Counted from the first letter of the stretch, positions 19,801 to 28,989 are shown. The stretch: 64,000 nt of DNA from Pseudoxanthomonas composti (GCF_004122095.1 NZ_SAWZ01000003.1:301589-365588), one strand, 5' to 3'. Made by a program: numbers and translations. Notes: generated by a model not told the origin, from the letters alone.

Positions 19801-20212
19801 CATTCAAGGCCGACAGGCGCGTGCCATCGTCCAGCACCGCATCGAGGGAGACATAGGTGGAGGCCACCGTGTCCTTGCCGACGATCTCCGGCAGCACCAG
19901 CCAGGACAGCGTGGTGTCCGGCCCGATCACCGCATCCACCTCGAACAGCCGCACGCTGCCACCGGTGCCCTGGTATTCCAGCGCCTGCTTGCCGCTGTAG
20001 CCTGCGCCTTCCTTGGCCGCGTAGGGCTGCGCGGGGCCGCTGCCGACCTGCACGCTCACGCCCGTGGCGGTGGCCTGCGCCAGCTTGGGCTGGCCTTGTT
20101 CGAAGGACGAGGCGAAGCCGCGCGTTTGCGCCACGGCCGGCGTTGCCAGAACGACGAGCACGGCAACGGACAACATGTCCCGCTTGACGCGGGACAGCAG
20201 CGGGGAATTCAT
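16850..20212 (-). CDS. GH92-family glycosidase (alpha-mannosidase type), exported
   Basis: 1120 residues, signal peptide about 28. After an N-terminal beta-rich extension (about 30-225), the GH92 N-terminal and catalytic domains cover about 225-955, with the hallmark GYPGDEDNGEMSAWYVLAS and GWVARWSSPGYADLMVG. A C-terminal discoidin-like domain is suggested at about 985-1110. GH92 enzymes are calcium-dependent exo-alpha-mannosidases acting on N-glycan or mannan side chains. Its start overlaps the lacI stop. It is about 350 residues longer than a bare GH92, explained by the two flanking domains. Confidence 0.9.
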   Translation of the reverse strand: MNSPLLSRVKRDMLSVAVLVVLATPAVAQTRGFASSFEQGQPKLAQATATGVSVQVGSGPAQPYAAKEGAGYSGKQALEYQGTGGSVRLFEVDAVIGPDTTLSWLVLPEIVGKDTVASTYVSLDAVLDDGTRLSALNARDHHGFALGAQAQGDSKSLYPQQWARKAVRLGEMAALRGKRVKAIELQLAPPAGATAKGWIDDVALAELSVAERTAPSDWVLTTRGSQANSAFSRGNNFPATAVPHGFNFWTPATDASSLSWLYSWNEKNDASNQPRLQAFSLSHEPSPWMGDRQTFQVMPSTDSGVPEADRAKRALAFSHDNETARPHRYGVRFDNGLAVALAPTDHAAVFEFAFPDKGDANLLFDNVDDRAGLTLDAGTQTLSGYTDVRSGLSTGATRMYVYATFDAPWQRSGMIQTGRPTGYVKFADGTRKVGMRIATSLISLEQAKHNLALEVQRGDTVDSVAARAQSQWDALLGRVAVEGASEDQRTTLYSNLYRLFLYPNSGSENVGTAAAPDWRYASQNSWSDDNTDGSPTRSFAPIRDGQVYVNNGLWDTFRTAWPAYTLLSPDNAGGLIDGFLEQYRAGGWVARWSSPGYADLMVGTSSDVAFTDAWLKGIDGFDVPLAYEAALKNATVVPPDRHVGRKGMATSMYRGYADIDTHEGMSWTLEGALNDFGIAEMAKRLAKQGGDAKTRQRYAEEAEYFSHRAADYANLFDRDVGFFQGKKADGQWRVPKGQYDARVWGHDYTESNGWTFAFTAAHDGNGLAALYGGRQALADKLDTFFATQETADPAFAGSYGGTIHEMIEARDVRMGMYAHSNQPSHHIAWMYLYAGQPWKTQQRTREILSRLYLGSEIGQGYPGDEDNGEMSAWYVLASMGLYPLRMGSPDWVIGSPLFKQSSLTLPGGKQVTVRAQNNSAENVYVQSLKVNGKAWTKTWIPHAVLAQGATLDFVMGPKPSKWGSGPQDAPPSLTPAGQAPQPFADLIDTQAKVALHDGRDATALRDDDGRTTLGLMGKSAGVDITLASAQQPTFYTLTNGERPMKGAAWTLEARSGNGGWQTLDTRSGEAFAWSLQLRPFRIAKPGRYDQYRLRFTAPGRMQLAEVELLAPSTPVPVKES

Positions 20213-21309
20213 CAGGCAGGTTCTCCAGTACGGCGACTCTTGCGCTTGGCGGCCTTGCCGGCAGGCGCTTCGAGGGGATGGGCGTAGGTGAGGGAGCTGT
20301 CGCGGGTGACCAGCGACACGGGGGAAATGGTGCGCCGCGCCGGCAGGTCCGGCTTGTTGCCGCGCCCCAGCACCAGGCCGACGGCCTGGCGGCCGAGCGC
20401 ACGCGGGCCGGTGGCCAGCGTGGTCAGCGCCGGCACCTGGGCGTGGGCTTCGGGGATGTCATCGAAGCCGGTAATGGCGAAATCGCGCCCCGGGGTGATG
20501 TTGCGCGCGCGCAGGCCCATCATCAGGCCCAGCGCCACGCCATCGTTGTAGGTGACCGCCGCGGTCGGTGCCGGGTCGCGGGCGAACAACGCCGCGGTGG
20601 CGGTGGCCGCCTGCATGCGCGTGGGCGCGCATTCGACCATCCAGCGCGGCTCGGGCGAGATGCCGGCCTCGGCCAGCGCCGACAGATAGCCTTCCACGCG
20701 CTGCCGGCACGAGCTGGAGTCGCGATGGCCACCGAAGAAGGCGATGCGGGTATGGCCCTGCGCGAGTAAGTGCTCGGTGGCCATGCGCGCGCCAGCCACG
20801 TTGTCCGCGCCCAGGTAATCCCACTTGGCCTCGGGCACCTCGCGGTTGAACAGCAGCAGCGGCGTGTGCAGGCCCACCACCGGCTGCAGGTCCGAGACCT
20901 TGCTGCCTTCGGCGGGGGTGAGGATCACCCCGGCAGGGCCGTGTTCGATCAGCGACTGCAGCACCGCGCGCTGGCGTTCCACCGACTCGCCGCTGCTGCC
21001 CAGCAGCATTACGCAGCCGGCTTCGGCCAGCGCCTCGTCCACGCCCGCGGCGAACTCGGCCACGAACGGATTGGACAGGTCGTTGATCACCACCGCCACG
21101 CTGCTGGAAATCTTGCGGCGGAGATTGGCGGCGCTGCGGTTATAGACGTAGCCTTGGCGGACGATCTCCGCCTCCACGCGTTTGCGGGTCGAGGCCGCCA
21201 CCGCGGGGCTTCCGCTCAAAACCAGCGACACCGTCGCCGAGGACACGCCGCAGGCGCTGGCGATATCGGCCAGTGTGATACGGCGACGACGATGATCTGA
21301 TTCCGTCAT
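20212..21309 (-). CDS. LacI-family transcriptional regulator
   Basis: 365 residues: N-terminal helix-turn-helix (about 11-55, ITLADIASACGVSSATVSLV) followed by a periplasmic-binding-protein-like sugar domain. The stop overlaps the GH92 start (TGATG). A palindrome with the central CG typical of LacI sites lies just before its own start (21316-21327), and a similar one lies upstream of the TonB receptor (21490-21503). It probably represses both divergent units until a sugar released by the pathway binds. The sugar is unknown; mannose or arabinose units are the best guesses from the enzymes. Confidence 0.9.
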   Translation of the reverse strand: MTESDHRRRRITLADIASACGVSSATVSLVLSGSPAVAASTRKRVEAEIVRQGYVYNRSAANLRRKISSSVAVVINDLSNPFVAEFAAGVDEALAEAGCVMLLGSSGESVERQRAVLQSLIEHGPAGVILTPAEGSKVSDLQPVVGLHTPLLLFNREVPEAKWDYLGADNVAGARMATEHLLAQGHTRIAFFGGHRDSSSCRQRVEGYLSALAEAGISPEPRWMVECAPTRMQAATATAALFARDPAPTAAVTYNDGVALGLMMGLRARNITPGRDFAITGFDDIPEAHAQVPALTTLATGPRALGRQAVGLVLGRGNKPDLPARRTISPVSLVTRDSSLTYAHPLEAPAGKAAKRKSRRTGEPA

Positions 21310-21315
21310 GCGCGC

Positions 21316-21327
21316 TGAAACGATTCA
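21316..21327. promoter_or_regulatory. LacI-type operator before lacI
   Basis: TGAAACGATTCA, a near-perfect palindrome with central CG, 7 bases upstream of the lacI start. It suggests autoregulation. Confidence 0.6.
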
Positions 21328-21489
21328 AGGCGGGACTTGATCGTGCAGAAAATATCGCGCGGTGGCAACAACTTCCGTCATGGCGTCCAAAACCGAAGCC
21401 GAGCACGGATCGGATGGGTACGAATTCTTCCGCGGCGCATCAAATGACACGCGCCCGTCCGGCACATTGCATTTGTCTGACAAACCGGG

Positions 21490-21503
21490 TTAAAACGATT
21501 TAA
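21490..21503. promoter_or_regulatory. LacI-type operator before the TonB receptor gene
   Basis: TTAAAACGATTTAA shares the core AAACGATT with the lacI-proximal site and overlaps a possible -10. Confidence 0.6.
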
Positions 21504-21885
21504 GCAGCCAGCCGGAAGCACACGGATGTTCGTGCATGTGTGAGGTGGTCCAGACCGCAGTGTGGAAGACCGCCCCGATCCTGTCGGACCGGGCATTTCC
21601 CGCCCTTTGCCTGCTGCGCGGTCTGTTCCTGCCCGTAAGGGGCTGGCCCGATTCCCCAGGACCTCTGCGCAACGTGATCCCCCCGCCTGACGGCGCACGT
21701 TTCGCGCAGCCCGCTGCTGCGACGCAGCACCTTTCGGTCCGCGCGCCCAGCTCGCGCACACGTCAGAAAGCGAGGTGCTCCGGCTGACGCAGTGGCTGCC
21801 GCCCCGACCGTTCCGCATTCCGCAGTGCCCAGACTTTCGGCGCCCCTTTGCGCCGCCTCATGCCCGTTGCAGGAAGAGAGACCCG

Positions 21886-24627
21886 ATGAAGCCACGACTG
21901 TTGCCGTTGATGATATCCGCCGCCCTGCTGCCGTCTGCGGCGCTGGCGCAGGACCAGCGAGAGGACACCGCCGCGCCCACCCCCAGGCAGATGGACACGG
22001 TGCAGGTCACCGGTTCGCTGATCCCACGCGCGCAGGTGGAAGGCCCCTCGCCGATCACCTCCATCACCGCCGAGGACATGGAGAAGCAGGGCTTCACCAA
22101 TGTGTTCGACGCATTGCGCTCGCTGCCGCAGTCCAATGGCTCGGTGCAGGACTCGCAGTTCACCGGCGGCTACACGCCTGGCGCCAAGACGGTGAGCCTG
22201 TTCGGCCTGGACCCCAGCTATACGCTGACCCTGCTCAACGGGCGGCCGATGAGCAGCTACCCGCTGGCCTACAACGGCAGCACTAGCATCGTGGATATCG
22301 CCAACATCCCGATGGGCATGATCGAGCGCATCGACGTGCTCACCGGCGGCCAGTCCTCGGTGTACGGGTCGGCGGCGATCGCCGGCGTGGTCAACATCAT
22401 CCTCAAGGATCATGTGGAAGGCACGCACCTGCGTTATCGCGTGGGAGGCTACGAGGACGGCGGCGGCGCCAGCCAGCGCTTCCAGTTCAGCGGTGGCACG
22501 GCCTTTGGCAACCTCAACCTCAGCTACGCGCTGGAGCTGTCCAAGCAGAAGCCGATCTACGCCTATCAGCGCGATGAGGTGGACAGCGTGGAGGACAATC
22601 CCACCGGCCAGGGCATCTACCCCTCGCGCAGCTTCCTGCGCCAGGTGACCAACACCGGCGCCACCGCCTACGTGGACCCGGGCCAGGCCACCTGCGACCC
22701 GCTCAACTACATGTTCGGCGGCAGCAACAGCTACAGCCTGCGCGATGTGGCTGGCGGCGGTTACTACTGCGGCAGCCCGCGCAACGTGGGCGCGGCCTCG
22801 CTGATGAGCGAGAGCGAGGCGGTCAACGGCAGCGTGTTCCTGCGCTATGACATCACCCCGGAGACCGAGTTCTACACCGACCTGCTGGTGAGCTACAGCA
22901 AGCCCACCTACACCGGCGGCCTGCCGTCCTGGAACCAGACCTTCTACAACCAGGATGCCGGCCGCTTCGAGCTGTGGCAGCGCATCTTCTCGCCAGAGGA
23001 GGTCGGCCTGCATTCCAAGGACCAGCGCGTGTACACGCGCTCGTACAACATCGCCACCGGCGTGCGCGGGCCGCTGGGCGACACCGGCTTCGACTACAAC
23101 GTCTACCTCAACCGCTCCTGGTCCAACGCCATCCGCAAGTCCACCGACTTCCTGGCCGCCAACGGCGTGGATGACTACTACCTGGGGCCACGCCTGGGCA
23201 CCAACGGTGGCTATCCGGTGTTCTCGCCCAACCTGGCCCGGCTGTACCAGCCGCTCTCGCGCGAGCTGTACGGTCAGTTCAGCGCCACCAACCGGGCCGA
23301 ATCGGAGAGCCAGACCCAGAACATCACCGCCCTGGTCACCAACACCTCGCTGTTCGAGCTGCCTGCAGGCTCCGTGGGCTTTGCCGCCATCGTCCAGGGC
23401 CAGCAGGAGAAGTTCAGCAACCAGTCCACCATGCCCGGCTCGGAGAACCTGTTCCGCGGCAACGGTGGCAGCACCACCGCGGCCGGCTCACGCGACCTGG
23501 CCGCGGCCGGCGTGGAGTTCCAGGTGCCGATCCTGGAAAGCTTCAACGCCAATGTGTCCGCGCGCTATGACAAGTACAGCCTGGAAGGCGGTGGCGGCAA
23601 CGGCAAGCTGACCTGGAAGACCGGCCTGGAGTTCCGGCCCACCGACACCCTGCTGCTGCGCGGCAGCTATGCCACCGCGTTCCGCTCGCCGGACCTGTTC
23701 TATCTGTACTCGCGCCAGTCCAGCGGCTTCTCCACGGCCACCGACCAGTACCTGTGCCGCCAGGCTGGCTTCACCTCGGAGAACTTCGACGACTGCGCGC
23801 AGGGCGGGCAATCGATCCGCGCGGTGTCCACCGGCAACACCGACCTGCGCGACATCACCGCCAACACCTTCACCTATGGCGTGGTGTGGTCCACCCCGGA
23901 CAACGCGCTGACCGCCTCGCTGGACTTCAACTCGGTGTTCATCGAAAACGAGGTGGCGGTACTGGGTTCCGGCGACATCCTGGAGACCGAGGCCAACTGC
24001 CGCCTGGGCGCCTCCGAGAGCGGCACGCCCTTCGACATCAACTCGCCGACCTGCCGCGACGTGCTGGCCCAGGTCACGCGCCTGGGCCCGAACGACCCGG
24101 TCACGCCCAATGGCATCACCGAAGTGGCGACCTATCCGATCAACCTGTCCAAGCAGCGCCAGAACGGCCTGCAGGCGCAGATCGACTACCGCTGGAACGG
24201 CGGCAACTGGGGCGACTTCAGCACTTCCATCGGCCACTACCGCGTGCTCAAGCACGAGACCAAGTACCAGGAAGGCGATCCCACCTACGACCAGCTGTGC
24301 TGCAACAACTCTAACGAGCTGCATTACCGCACCACCGCCAGCCTGAGCTGGAACAAGGGGCCGATGGGCGCCACCCTGTGGGGCATCAACAACGCCCCGA
24401 CCTGGCGCCAGGACGGCGAGCACCGCGACATCGGTCCATGGACCACGTTCAACGGCAGCTTCAGCTACCGCTTCAACGAGAAGATGGGCGTGTTGTTCAC
24501 CATGAACAACATCACCAACCAGATGCCGCCGCGCGATCGCACCAATGGCGGCTGGCCGTTCTACGACACCGGCAACTACAACGTCTTTGGGCGTTCGGGC
24601 ACGCTGGAATTCCAGGTGGATCTGTAA
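21886..24627 (+). CDS. TonB-dependent outer-membrane receptor
   Basis: 913 residues. Signal peptide about 22 (MKPRLLPLMISAALLPSAAL), then a TonB-box-like DTVQVTGS, a plug domain (about 45-170, with ITSITAEDMEKQGFTNVFDA) and a 22-strand barrel to the end. The ATG at 21886 has AGGAAGAG upstream; 37 extra in-frame codons before it lack signal-peptide character. It imports a large ligand using TonB energy. Divergence from lacI-GH92 and linkage to GH127-type and SGNH genes point to an oligosaccharide, as in Xanthomonas carbohydrate-use loci. Confidence 0.9.
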   Translation: MKPRLLPLMISAALLPSAALAQDQREDTAAPTPRQMDTVQVTGSLIPRAQVEGPSPITSITAEDMEKQGFTNVFDALRSLPQSNGSVQDSQFTGGYTPGAKTVSLFGLDPSYTLTLLNGRPMSSYPLAYNGSTSIVDIANIPMGMIERIDVLTGGQSSVYGSAAIAGVVNIILKDHVEGTHLRYRVGGYEDGGGASQRFQFSGGTAFGNLNLSYALELSKQKPIYAYQRDEVDSVEDNPTGQGIYPSRSFLRQVTNTGATAYVDPGQATCDPLNYMFGGSNSYSLRDVAGGGYYCGSPRNVGAASLMSESEAVNGSVFLRYDITPETEFYTDLLVSYSKPTYTGGLPSWNQTFYNQDAGRFELWQRIFSPEEVGLHSKDQRVYTRSYNIATGVRGPLGDTGFDYNVYLNRSWSNAIRKSTDFLAANGVDDYYLGPRLGTNGGYPVFSPNLARLYQPLSRELYGQFSATNRAESESQTQNITALVTNTSLFELPAGSVGFAAIVQGQQEKFSNQSTMPGSENLFRGNGGSTTAAGSRDLAAAGVEFQVPILESFNANVSARYDKYSLEGGGGNGKLTWKTGLEFRPTDTLLLRGSYATAFRSPDLFYLYSRQSSGFSTATDQYLCRQAGFTSENFDDCAQGGQSIRAVSTGNTDLRDITANTFTYGVVWSTPDNALTASLDFNSVFIENEVAVLGSGDILETEANCRLGASESGTPFDINSPTCRDVLAQVTRLGPNDPVTPNGITEVATYPINLSKQRQNGLQAQIDYRWNGGNWGDFSTSIGHYRVLKHETKYQEGDPTYDQLCCNNSNELHYRTTASLSWNKGPMGATLWGINNAPTWRQDGEHRDIGPWTTFNGSFSYRFNEKMGVLFTMNNITNQMPPRDRTNGGWPFYDTGNYNVFGRSGTLEFQVDL

Positions 24628-24643
24628 TGCGCCGCAACATCTG

Positions 24644-24684
24644 AGCGCCGCCAAGCGTCGGGCTTGATCGCACGGCGCTTTTTT
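24644..24684 (+). terminator. Terminator after the TonB receptor gene
   Basis: AGCGCCG (24644-24650) pairs with CGGCGCT (24673-24679), followed by six T. The downstream genes therefore probably have their own promoter or receive read-through. Confidence 0.7.
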
Positions 24685-24760
24685 GTAGGACAAATCTGTG
24701 CGTGCTGTTGCACACTTGGCCGCCAGTGGCATGTGCAAGGCATGCCGGGAGAAGAGAGCG

Positions 24761-26803
24761 ATGAAGCAGGACACGATCTCGCAGGACCGCCGCGCGCTGC
24801 TGCAGGCGGCCGCCGCTGCCGGGGTTGGCGGTTTGTTCGCCAGCACCAGCGCCACCGCGCTGCAGGCCAGCCCGCCAACGCCATCGGGCAGCGGCGCACC
24901 GCGCCACGATGCGGTGCTGTTTCCGCCGGCACCGCTGGCGCAGCAGCCGTATCAGCTGCTGCCGGTCGGGGCGATCAAGCCCACCGGCTGGTTGCGGCGC
25001 CAGCTGGAGATCCAGGCCGCGGGCCTGGGCGGGCGGCTGGATGAGACCTGGCCCGATGTCGGCCCGGACAGCGGCTGGCTGGGCGGCAAGGGCGAGTCGT
25101 GGGAGCGCGGCCCGTACTTCATCGATGGCCTGCTGCCGCTGGCCTGGCAGCTGGAGGACCCGGGGCTGAAGGCCAAGGCCCAGCGCTTCATCGACTGGAC
25201 CCTGGAGCACCCGTGGGACAACGGCATGTTTGGCCCGCGCCAGAACGATGACTGGTGGCCGCGCATGGTGATGCTCAAGGTGCTGACCCAGTACCACGAG
25301 CTCACCGGCGATGCGCGGGTGATCCCGTTCATGACCCGCTACTTCCACCATCAGCTGCAGGCCATGCCGGCGCGCCCGCTGCGCGACTGGGGCCGCATGC
25401 GCTGGGCCGATGAAATCATCAGCGTGGTGTGGCTGTACACGCGCACCCAGGACCCCAAGCTGCTGGAACTGGCCGCGCTGCTCAAGCAGCAGGGCTACGA
25501 CTGGCAGGCGCGCTTTGCCGATTTCCCGTTCAAGGAGAAGGTGGACGCCAAGGGGCTGCAGGCCGGCGTGGGCGATGCGGTGTTCATGCAGGACCGCGGG
25601 CAGGAAGTGCACGGCGTCAACCACGCCCAAGGCATCAAGGCCTCGCCCATGTGGTACCTGGTGTCCAAGCAAGAGGCCGACCGCAAGGCCATCCACCACC
25701 AGCTGGCCATGCTTGACCGCTACCACGGCATGCCCAACGGCATGTATGCGGCCGATGAGCATCTGGCCGGCCTGAGCCCCTCGCAGGGCGTGGAACTGTG
25801 CGCGGTGGTGGAGGTGATGTACTCGCTGGAACTGGCCCTGGCCGTGACCGGCGATGCGCCGTTGGGCGATCGCCTGGAGCGCATCGCCTTCAACGCCTTG
25901 CCGGCCACCTTCACCGACGACATGTGGGGGCACCAGTACGACCAACAGCCCAACCAGGTCGAGTGCAGCCTGCACCGCAAGCCGTGGACTACCAATGGAC
26001 CGGAGGCCAATCTCTACGGGCTGGAGCCGAACTTCGGCTGCTGCACCGCCAACTTCCACCAGGGCTGGCCCAAGCTGACCGCCAGCCTGTGGATGGCCTC
26101 GCGCGATGAAGGCCTGGCGGCCATGGTCTACGCGCCGTGCCGCATCGCCACCCAGGTGCGCGGCACGCCGGTGGAGATCGAGCAGAGCACCGATTATCCC
26201 TTCCGCCAGAGCGTGCGCATCACCGTGCGGCCGCAGCAGGCGTTGGAGTTCCCCATCCACCTGCGCATCCCGGCGTGGTCGCGCGCCACCGTGCTGCGCG
26301 TCAACGGGCAGGCGCAGAAAGCAACTGCCGGCTTTACCCAGCTGATGCGGCGCTGGTCGCCAGGCGATGTGATCGAGCTGGAGTTCGACGCGCAGGTACG
26401 GGTCGAACGCGGCCACCACGACGCGGTGACCTATACGCGCGGCGCGCTGGTGTATTCGCTGCCGGTGGGCGAGGCCTGGGTGCCCTGGCGCAAGCGCGGG
26501 CTGACCACCGACTGGATGGTGTACCCGACCACGCGCTGGAACTACGGCATCGTCGATGCGCCGGCCAGCGTGCAAGAACATCCGGTCGGCCCGGTGCCCT
26601 TCGCCGGCAAGCATCCGGCGGTGACCCTGCAGGTGCAGGGGCGGCCGGTGCCGGCATGGAAGGCCGAGGAAGGCGCGGCCGACCCGGTGCCGCAAAAGCC
26701 GGAACCCGCCAAAGACGAGCCGGCCGTGGCGCTGACCTTGATCCCTTACGGTGCGGCCAAGCTACGCATCACTGCCTTCCCGCGCGTGCCCGCGGCCACC
26801 TGA
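24761..26803 (+). CDS. GH127-type (beta-L-arabinofuranosidase-fold) exported glycosidase
   Basis: 680 residues. The N-terminus has a twin-arginine-like signal (QDRRALLQAAAAAGVGGLFA), suggesting Tat export. The rest matches the DUF1680/GH127 fold: an alpha/alpha barrel with GVELCAVVEVMYSLELAL and a beta-sandwich C-terminus (about 480-680). GH127/GH146 members remove beta-L-arabinofuranose. The NFGCCTANFHQGWPKL stretch contains the vicinal Cys of the Cys-Zn site seen in the family. Start ATG at 24761 has GGGAGAAG. It sits between the receptor and an SGNH esterase gene that follows only 12 bases later. Confidence 0.82.
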   Translation: MKQDTISQDRRALLQAAAAAGVGGLFASTSATALQASPPTPSGSGAPRHDAVLFPPAPLAQQPYQLLPVGAIKPTGWLRRQLEIQAAGLGGRLDETWPDVGPDSGWLGGKGESWERGPYFIDGLLPLAWQLEDPGLKAKAQRFIDWTLEHPWDNGMFGPRQNDDWWPRMVMLKVLTQYHELTGDARVIPFMTRYFHHQLQAMPARPLRDWGRMRWADEIISVVWLYTRTQDPKLLELAALLKQQGYDWQARFADFPFKEKVDAKGLQAGVGDAVFMQDRGQEVHGVNHAQGIKASPMWYLVSKQEADRKAIHHQLAMLDRYHGMPNGMYAADEHLAGLSPSQGVELCAVVEVMYSLELALAVTGDAPLGDRLERIAFNALPATFTDDMWGHQYDQQPNQVECSLHRKPWTTNGPEANLYGLEPNFGCCTANFHQGWPKLTASLWMASRDEGLAAMVYAPCRIATQVRGTPVEIEQSTDYPFRQSVRITVRPQQALEFPIHLRIPAWSRATVLRVNGQAQKATAGFTQLMRRWSPGDVIELEFDAQVRVERGHHDAVTYTRGALVYSLPVGEAWVPWRKRGLTTDWMVYPTTRWNYGIVDAPASVQEHPVGPVPFAGKHPAVTLQVQGRPVPAWKAEEGAADPVPQKPEPAKDEPAVALTLIPYGAAKLRITAFPRVPAAT

Positions 26804-26815
26804 GGAGACATGCGC

Positions 26816-28198
26816 ATGACGGCTGCCCTACGAAACGTGGCCTTGGCGCTGGGCCTGCTGTGCAGCGCAGGACTGGCCCAGGCCGGCGAGGCCACGCACT
26901 GGGTCACCAGCTGGATGCAGCCGATGACCGCGCAGGTCAGCAACCAGCGCGGGCCGGACGGCAAGCTGCTGCGCGATGCTGGCGGCGACCCCGTCCAGCA
27001 GCGGCCGGTCGTGCAGGACATCACCCTGCGCCAGCGAGTGCGCCTGAGCCTGGGTGGCTCGCGACTGCGGATCCGCGTGTCCAACGTGTTCGGCCGCCAG
27101 CCCCTGGCCATCGGCGCGGCGCAGCTGGCCCTGGCCGCGCAGGATTCGGCCATCCGCCCCGGCACCTCCGTGCCCATCACCTTCAACGGGCGCAGCCAGG
27201 CGCAGGTGCCCGCCGGCGAGGAGCTGCTCAGCGATCCGCTTTCCTTCGATGCACCGGCGCTGTCGATCCTGAGCATCAGCCTGTACCTGCCGGGCAAGGC
27301 CGAGCTGGCGGACATGCATCCGCTGCAGCACGGTCGCGTGCGCTGGGCGGTGTCGGGCAATGCGGTGGCCGCAAAGACCCTGGAAGGCCGCACGCCCGTG
27401 ACCGGGCTGTCGGCCGACAACGGCGAGCACGTCTACGCCCTGACCTCGGTGGAGGTGGGCGCCAGGCCGGGCACGCGCGGCGTGATCGCCTTCGGCGATT
27501 CCATTACCGATGGCCACGGCGCCAGCACGCCCTGGCAATCCTGGCCGTCCGTGCTGGCCACCTTGAGCAATGCCGCCGGCGCGCCCGGGCTGGCGGTGGG
27601 CAATGCCGGCATCAGCGCCGATGAGATGGCGGCCGACCAGCTGGAGCAACCCGGTGCCGGCATCGCCGGGTTGAAGCGCTACTACCGCGATGTCATCGAC
27701 CGTGCCGGCGTCACCGATGTGGTGGTGCTGTTCGGCGCCAACGACATCAACCGTGGCCCGGACACCGCACTCTCGCCCACCGGCGCCCATGCGCGTGAGC
27801 TGATCGCCAGCTATCGGCTGCTGGCCGACGTGGCCCACCAGCACGGCCTGCGCATCTGGGCTGGCACGGTGCTGCCGTTCTCCGACGATGACAACTGGTA
27901 CTCGCCCCAGCGCGACGCCACCCGCCGCACGGTCAATGCCTGGCTGTCCAAGGCCGAGGTATTCGACGGCGTGATCGATTTTGCCGACGCGGTCGAAGGC
28001 CCCTACGACACCCGCCAGCCGCCCGCAGGCGCGCCGGTGCCGCAGGGCATCGCCACGGTGTGCGTGGTCGATGAAGGCGTGCATCCCAATGACCGCGGTT
28101 ACGCGGCGATGGGGCAGGTGGCGTTCAATGCGCTGACGGGCGCCAGGGGTAAGGTTGCCGCGCCTTGTCGGGCGAGTGCGGCGCCCGCCGTTCCGTGA
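26816..28198 (+). CDS. Exported SGNH/GDSL hydrolase with N-terminal beta-sandwich domain
   Basis: 460 residues, signal peptide about 23. Residues 25-215 form a beta-rich accessory domain; the SGNH domain follows with GDSI (S229), the glycine in NAGISAD, GANDIN, and a D-x-x-H near the end (DEGVHPND). Such enzymes remove acetyl or other ester groups from plant polysaccharides or arabinosyl side chains. Two ATGs are in frame (26810 and 26816); the second was chosen because AGGAG at 26803-26807 is better spaced. It is probably co-transcribed with the GH127-type gene. Confidence 0.85.
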   Translation: MTAALRNVALALGLLCSAGLAQAGEATHWVTSWMQPMTAQVSNQRGPDGKLLRDAGGDPVQQRPVVQDITLRQRVRLSLGGSRLRIRVSNVFGRQPLAIGAAQLALAAQDSAIRPGTSVPITFNGRSQAQVPAGEELLSDPLSFDAPALSILSISLYLPGKAELADMHPLQHGRVRWAVSGNAVAAKTLEGRTPVTGLSADNGEHVYALTSVEVGARPGTRGVIAFGDSITDGHGASTPWQSWPSVLATLSNAAGAPGLAVGNAGISADEMAADQLEQPGAGIAGLKRYYRDVIDRAGVTDVVVLFGANDINRGPDTALSPTGAHARELIASYRLLADVAHQHGLRIWAGTVLPFSDDDNWYSPQRDATRRTVNAWLSKAEVFDGVIDFADAVEGPYDTRQPPAGAPVPQGIATVCVVDEGVHPNDRGYAAMGQVAFNALTGARGKVAAPCRASAAPAVP

Positions 28199-28457
28199 TG
28201 ACCGGGCGCTAGAGGCAAGGAGTGAGCGCAGAGGAGTGAGGAGTGAGAAATGCGCGCAGGGAGACCTGGAGTTTCTGTGGGAGCGGCTCGAGGTGGCCTC
28301 GGGCCATCAGCCGCGAAGGGCCTTCCCAGGAAGCCTCTTCGCGACTCGGGAGGCGCCTTCCATGCACGATCCGTCCCGATTACGGTGGGCAGGCAACCGC
28401 CCAGTTTTAACCCCGACCGATCATCGTTTTTTTTCCCAGCGAAAAGGAGTTTCCGCC
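28199..28457. repeat. Intergenic block: heptad 30-mer plus REP-like palindrome
   Basis: The 30-base heptad block at 28218-28247 is identical to 1563-1592. A GTGGGAGCGGCT...-type palindrome with weaker symmetry follows at about 28275-28350. No gene is seen. Confidence 0.85.
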
Positions 28458-28958
28458 ATGCGCACCAGTCACGCATTCCTCGCCGCCGTCGTGGCTTTGC
28501 TCTCAGTCTTCGGCACCGACGCCGCGGCCCGCATCACCCAGACCTCGGTCACGCAGTACACCCAGGCTGATGCCGAGCGCTGGCGACCGACCTTTCTCGG
28601 CCTGCTCGAGCGCGATGCGACGCGTTCGGCTGCCGAAGCGGCCGGCGGTGTCGACATCGGCCAGCGCCAGATCCAGCGCCTGCGCGCCAAGCGCTACTCC
28701 CACCTGCTGGTCGAGCTGCACGCGACCACCGACGGCAGCGCCCGGCCATCGCCGCAGGCGCTGCAGCTGCCCGCTGCCGAGGGCAATACCGCCACTGTGC
28801 TGAGCTGCGCGCAGGACACCGGCGACACGCGCCACTCGCGGCTGGAGGTGACTTACACCTTCCAGGACAACGCCTGGGTCGCCACCACCAAGCAGTTCGC
28901 CATCGTGCAGGACTGCAACGCGCCGGAGGTCATGCAGGTCAGCAAGACGGTCAGCTGA
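28458..28958 (+). CDS. Small exported protein of unknown function
   Basis: 166 residues with a clear signal peptide (about 1-23, MRTSHAFLAAVVALLSVFGT). The mature part is mixed alpha/beta with two cysteines (SCAQDTGD and QDCNAPEVM) that could form a disulfide. ATG at 28458 has AAGGAG upstream. I do not recognise the family. It is convergent with the ferric-reductase gene and shares no operon. Confidence 0.8.
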   Translation: MRTSHAFLAAVVALLSVFGTDAAARITQTSVTQYTQADAERWRPTFLGLLERDATRSAAEAAGGVDIGQRQIQRLRAKRYSHLLVELHATTDGSARPSPQALQLPAAEGNTATVLSCAQDTGDTRHSRLEVTYTFQDNAWVATTKQFAIVQDCNAPEVMQVSKTVS

Positions 28959-28989
28959 TGCGCCCGCGCGAGTGCGGCGCGGCACGGCT

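Larger units (their letters stand above)
21310..21885. other. Divergent promoter region with a long leader for the TonB receptor
   Basis: Contains both LacI-type palindromes. TTGCAT at 21467-21472 and TTAAAA at 21490-21495 are 17 bases apart and could be the receptor promoter, the -10 lying in the operator. That would give a leader of about 380 bases before the receptor ATG; I see no convincing small gene in it. Confidence 0.5.

Noticed and set aside
17225..20287. 1020-codon open frame antisense to the GH92 gene
   Set aside because: The opposite strand has signal peptide, family motifs and coupled start/stop overlaps; the antisense reading is Ala/Gly/Arg/His-rich and only open because of high GC codon bias.
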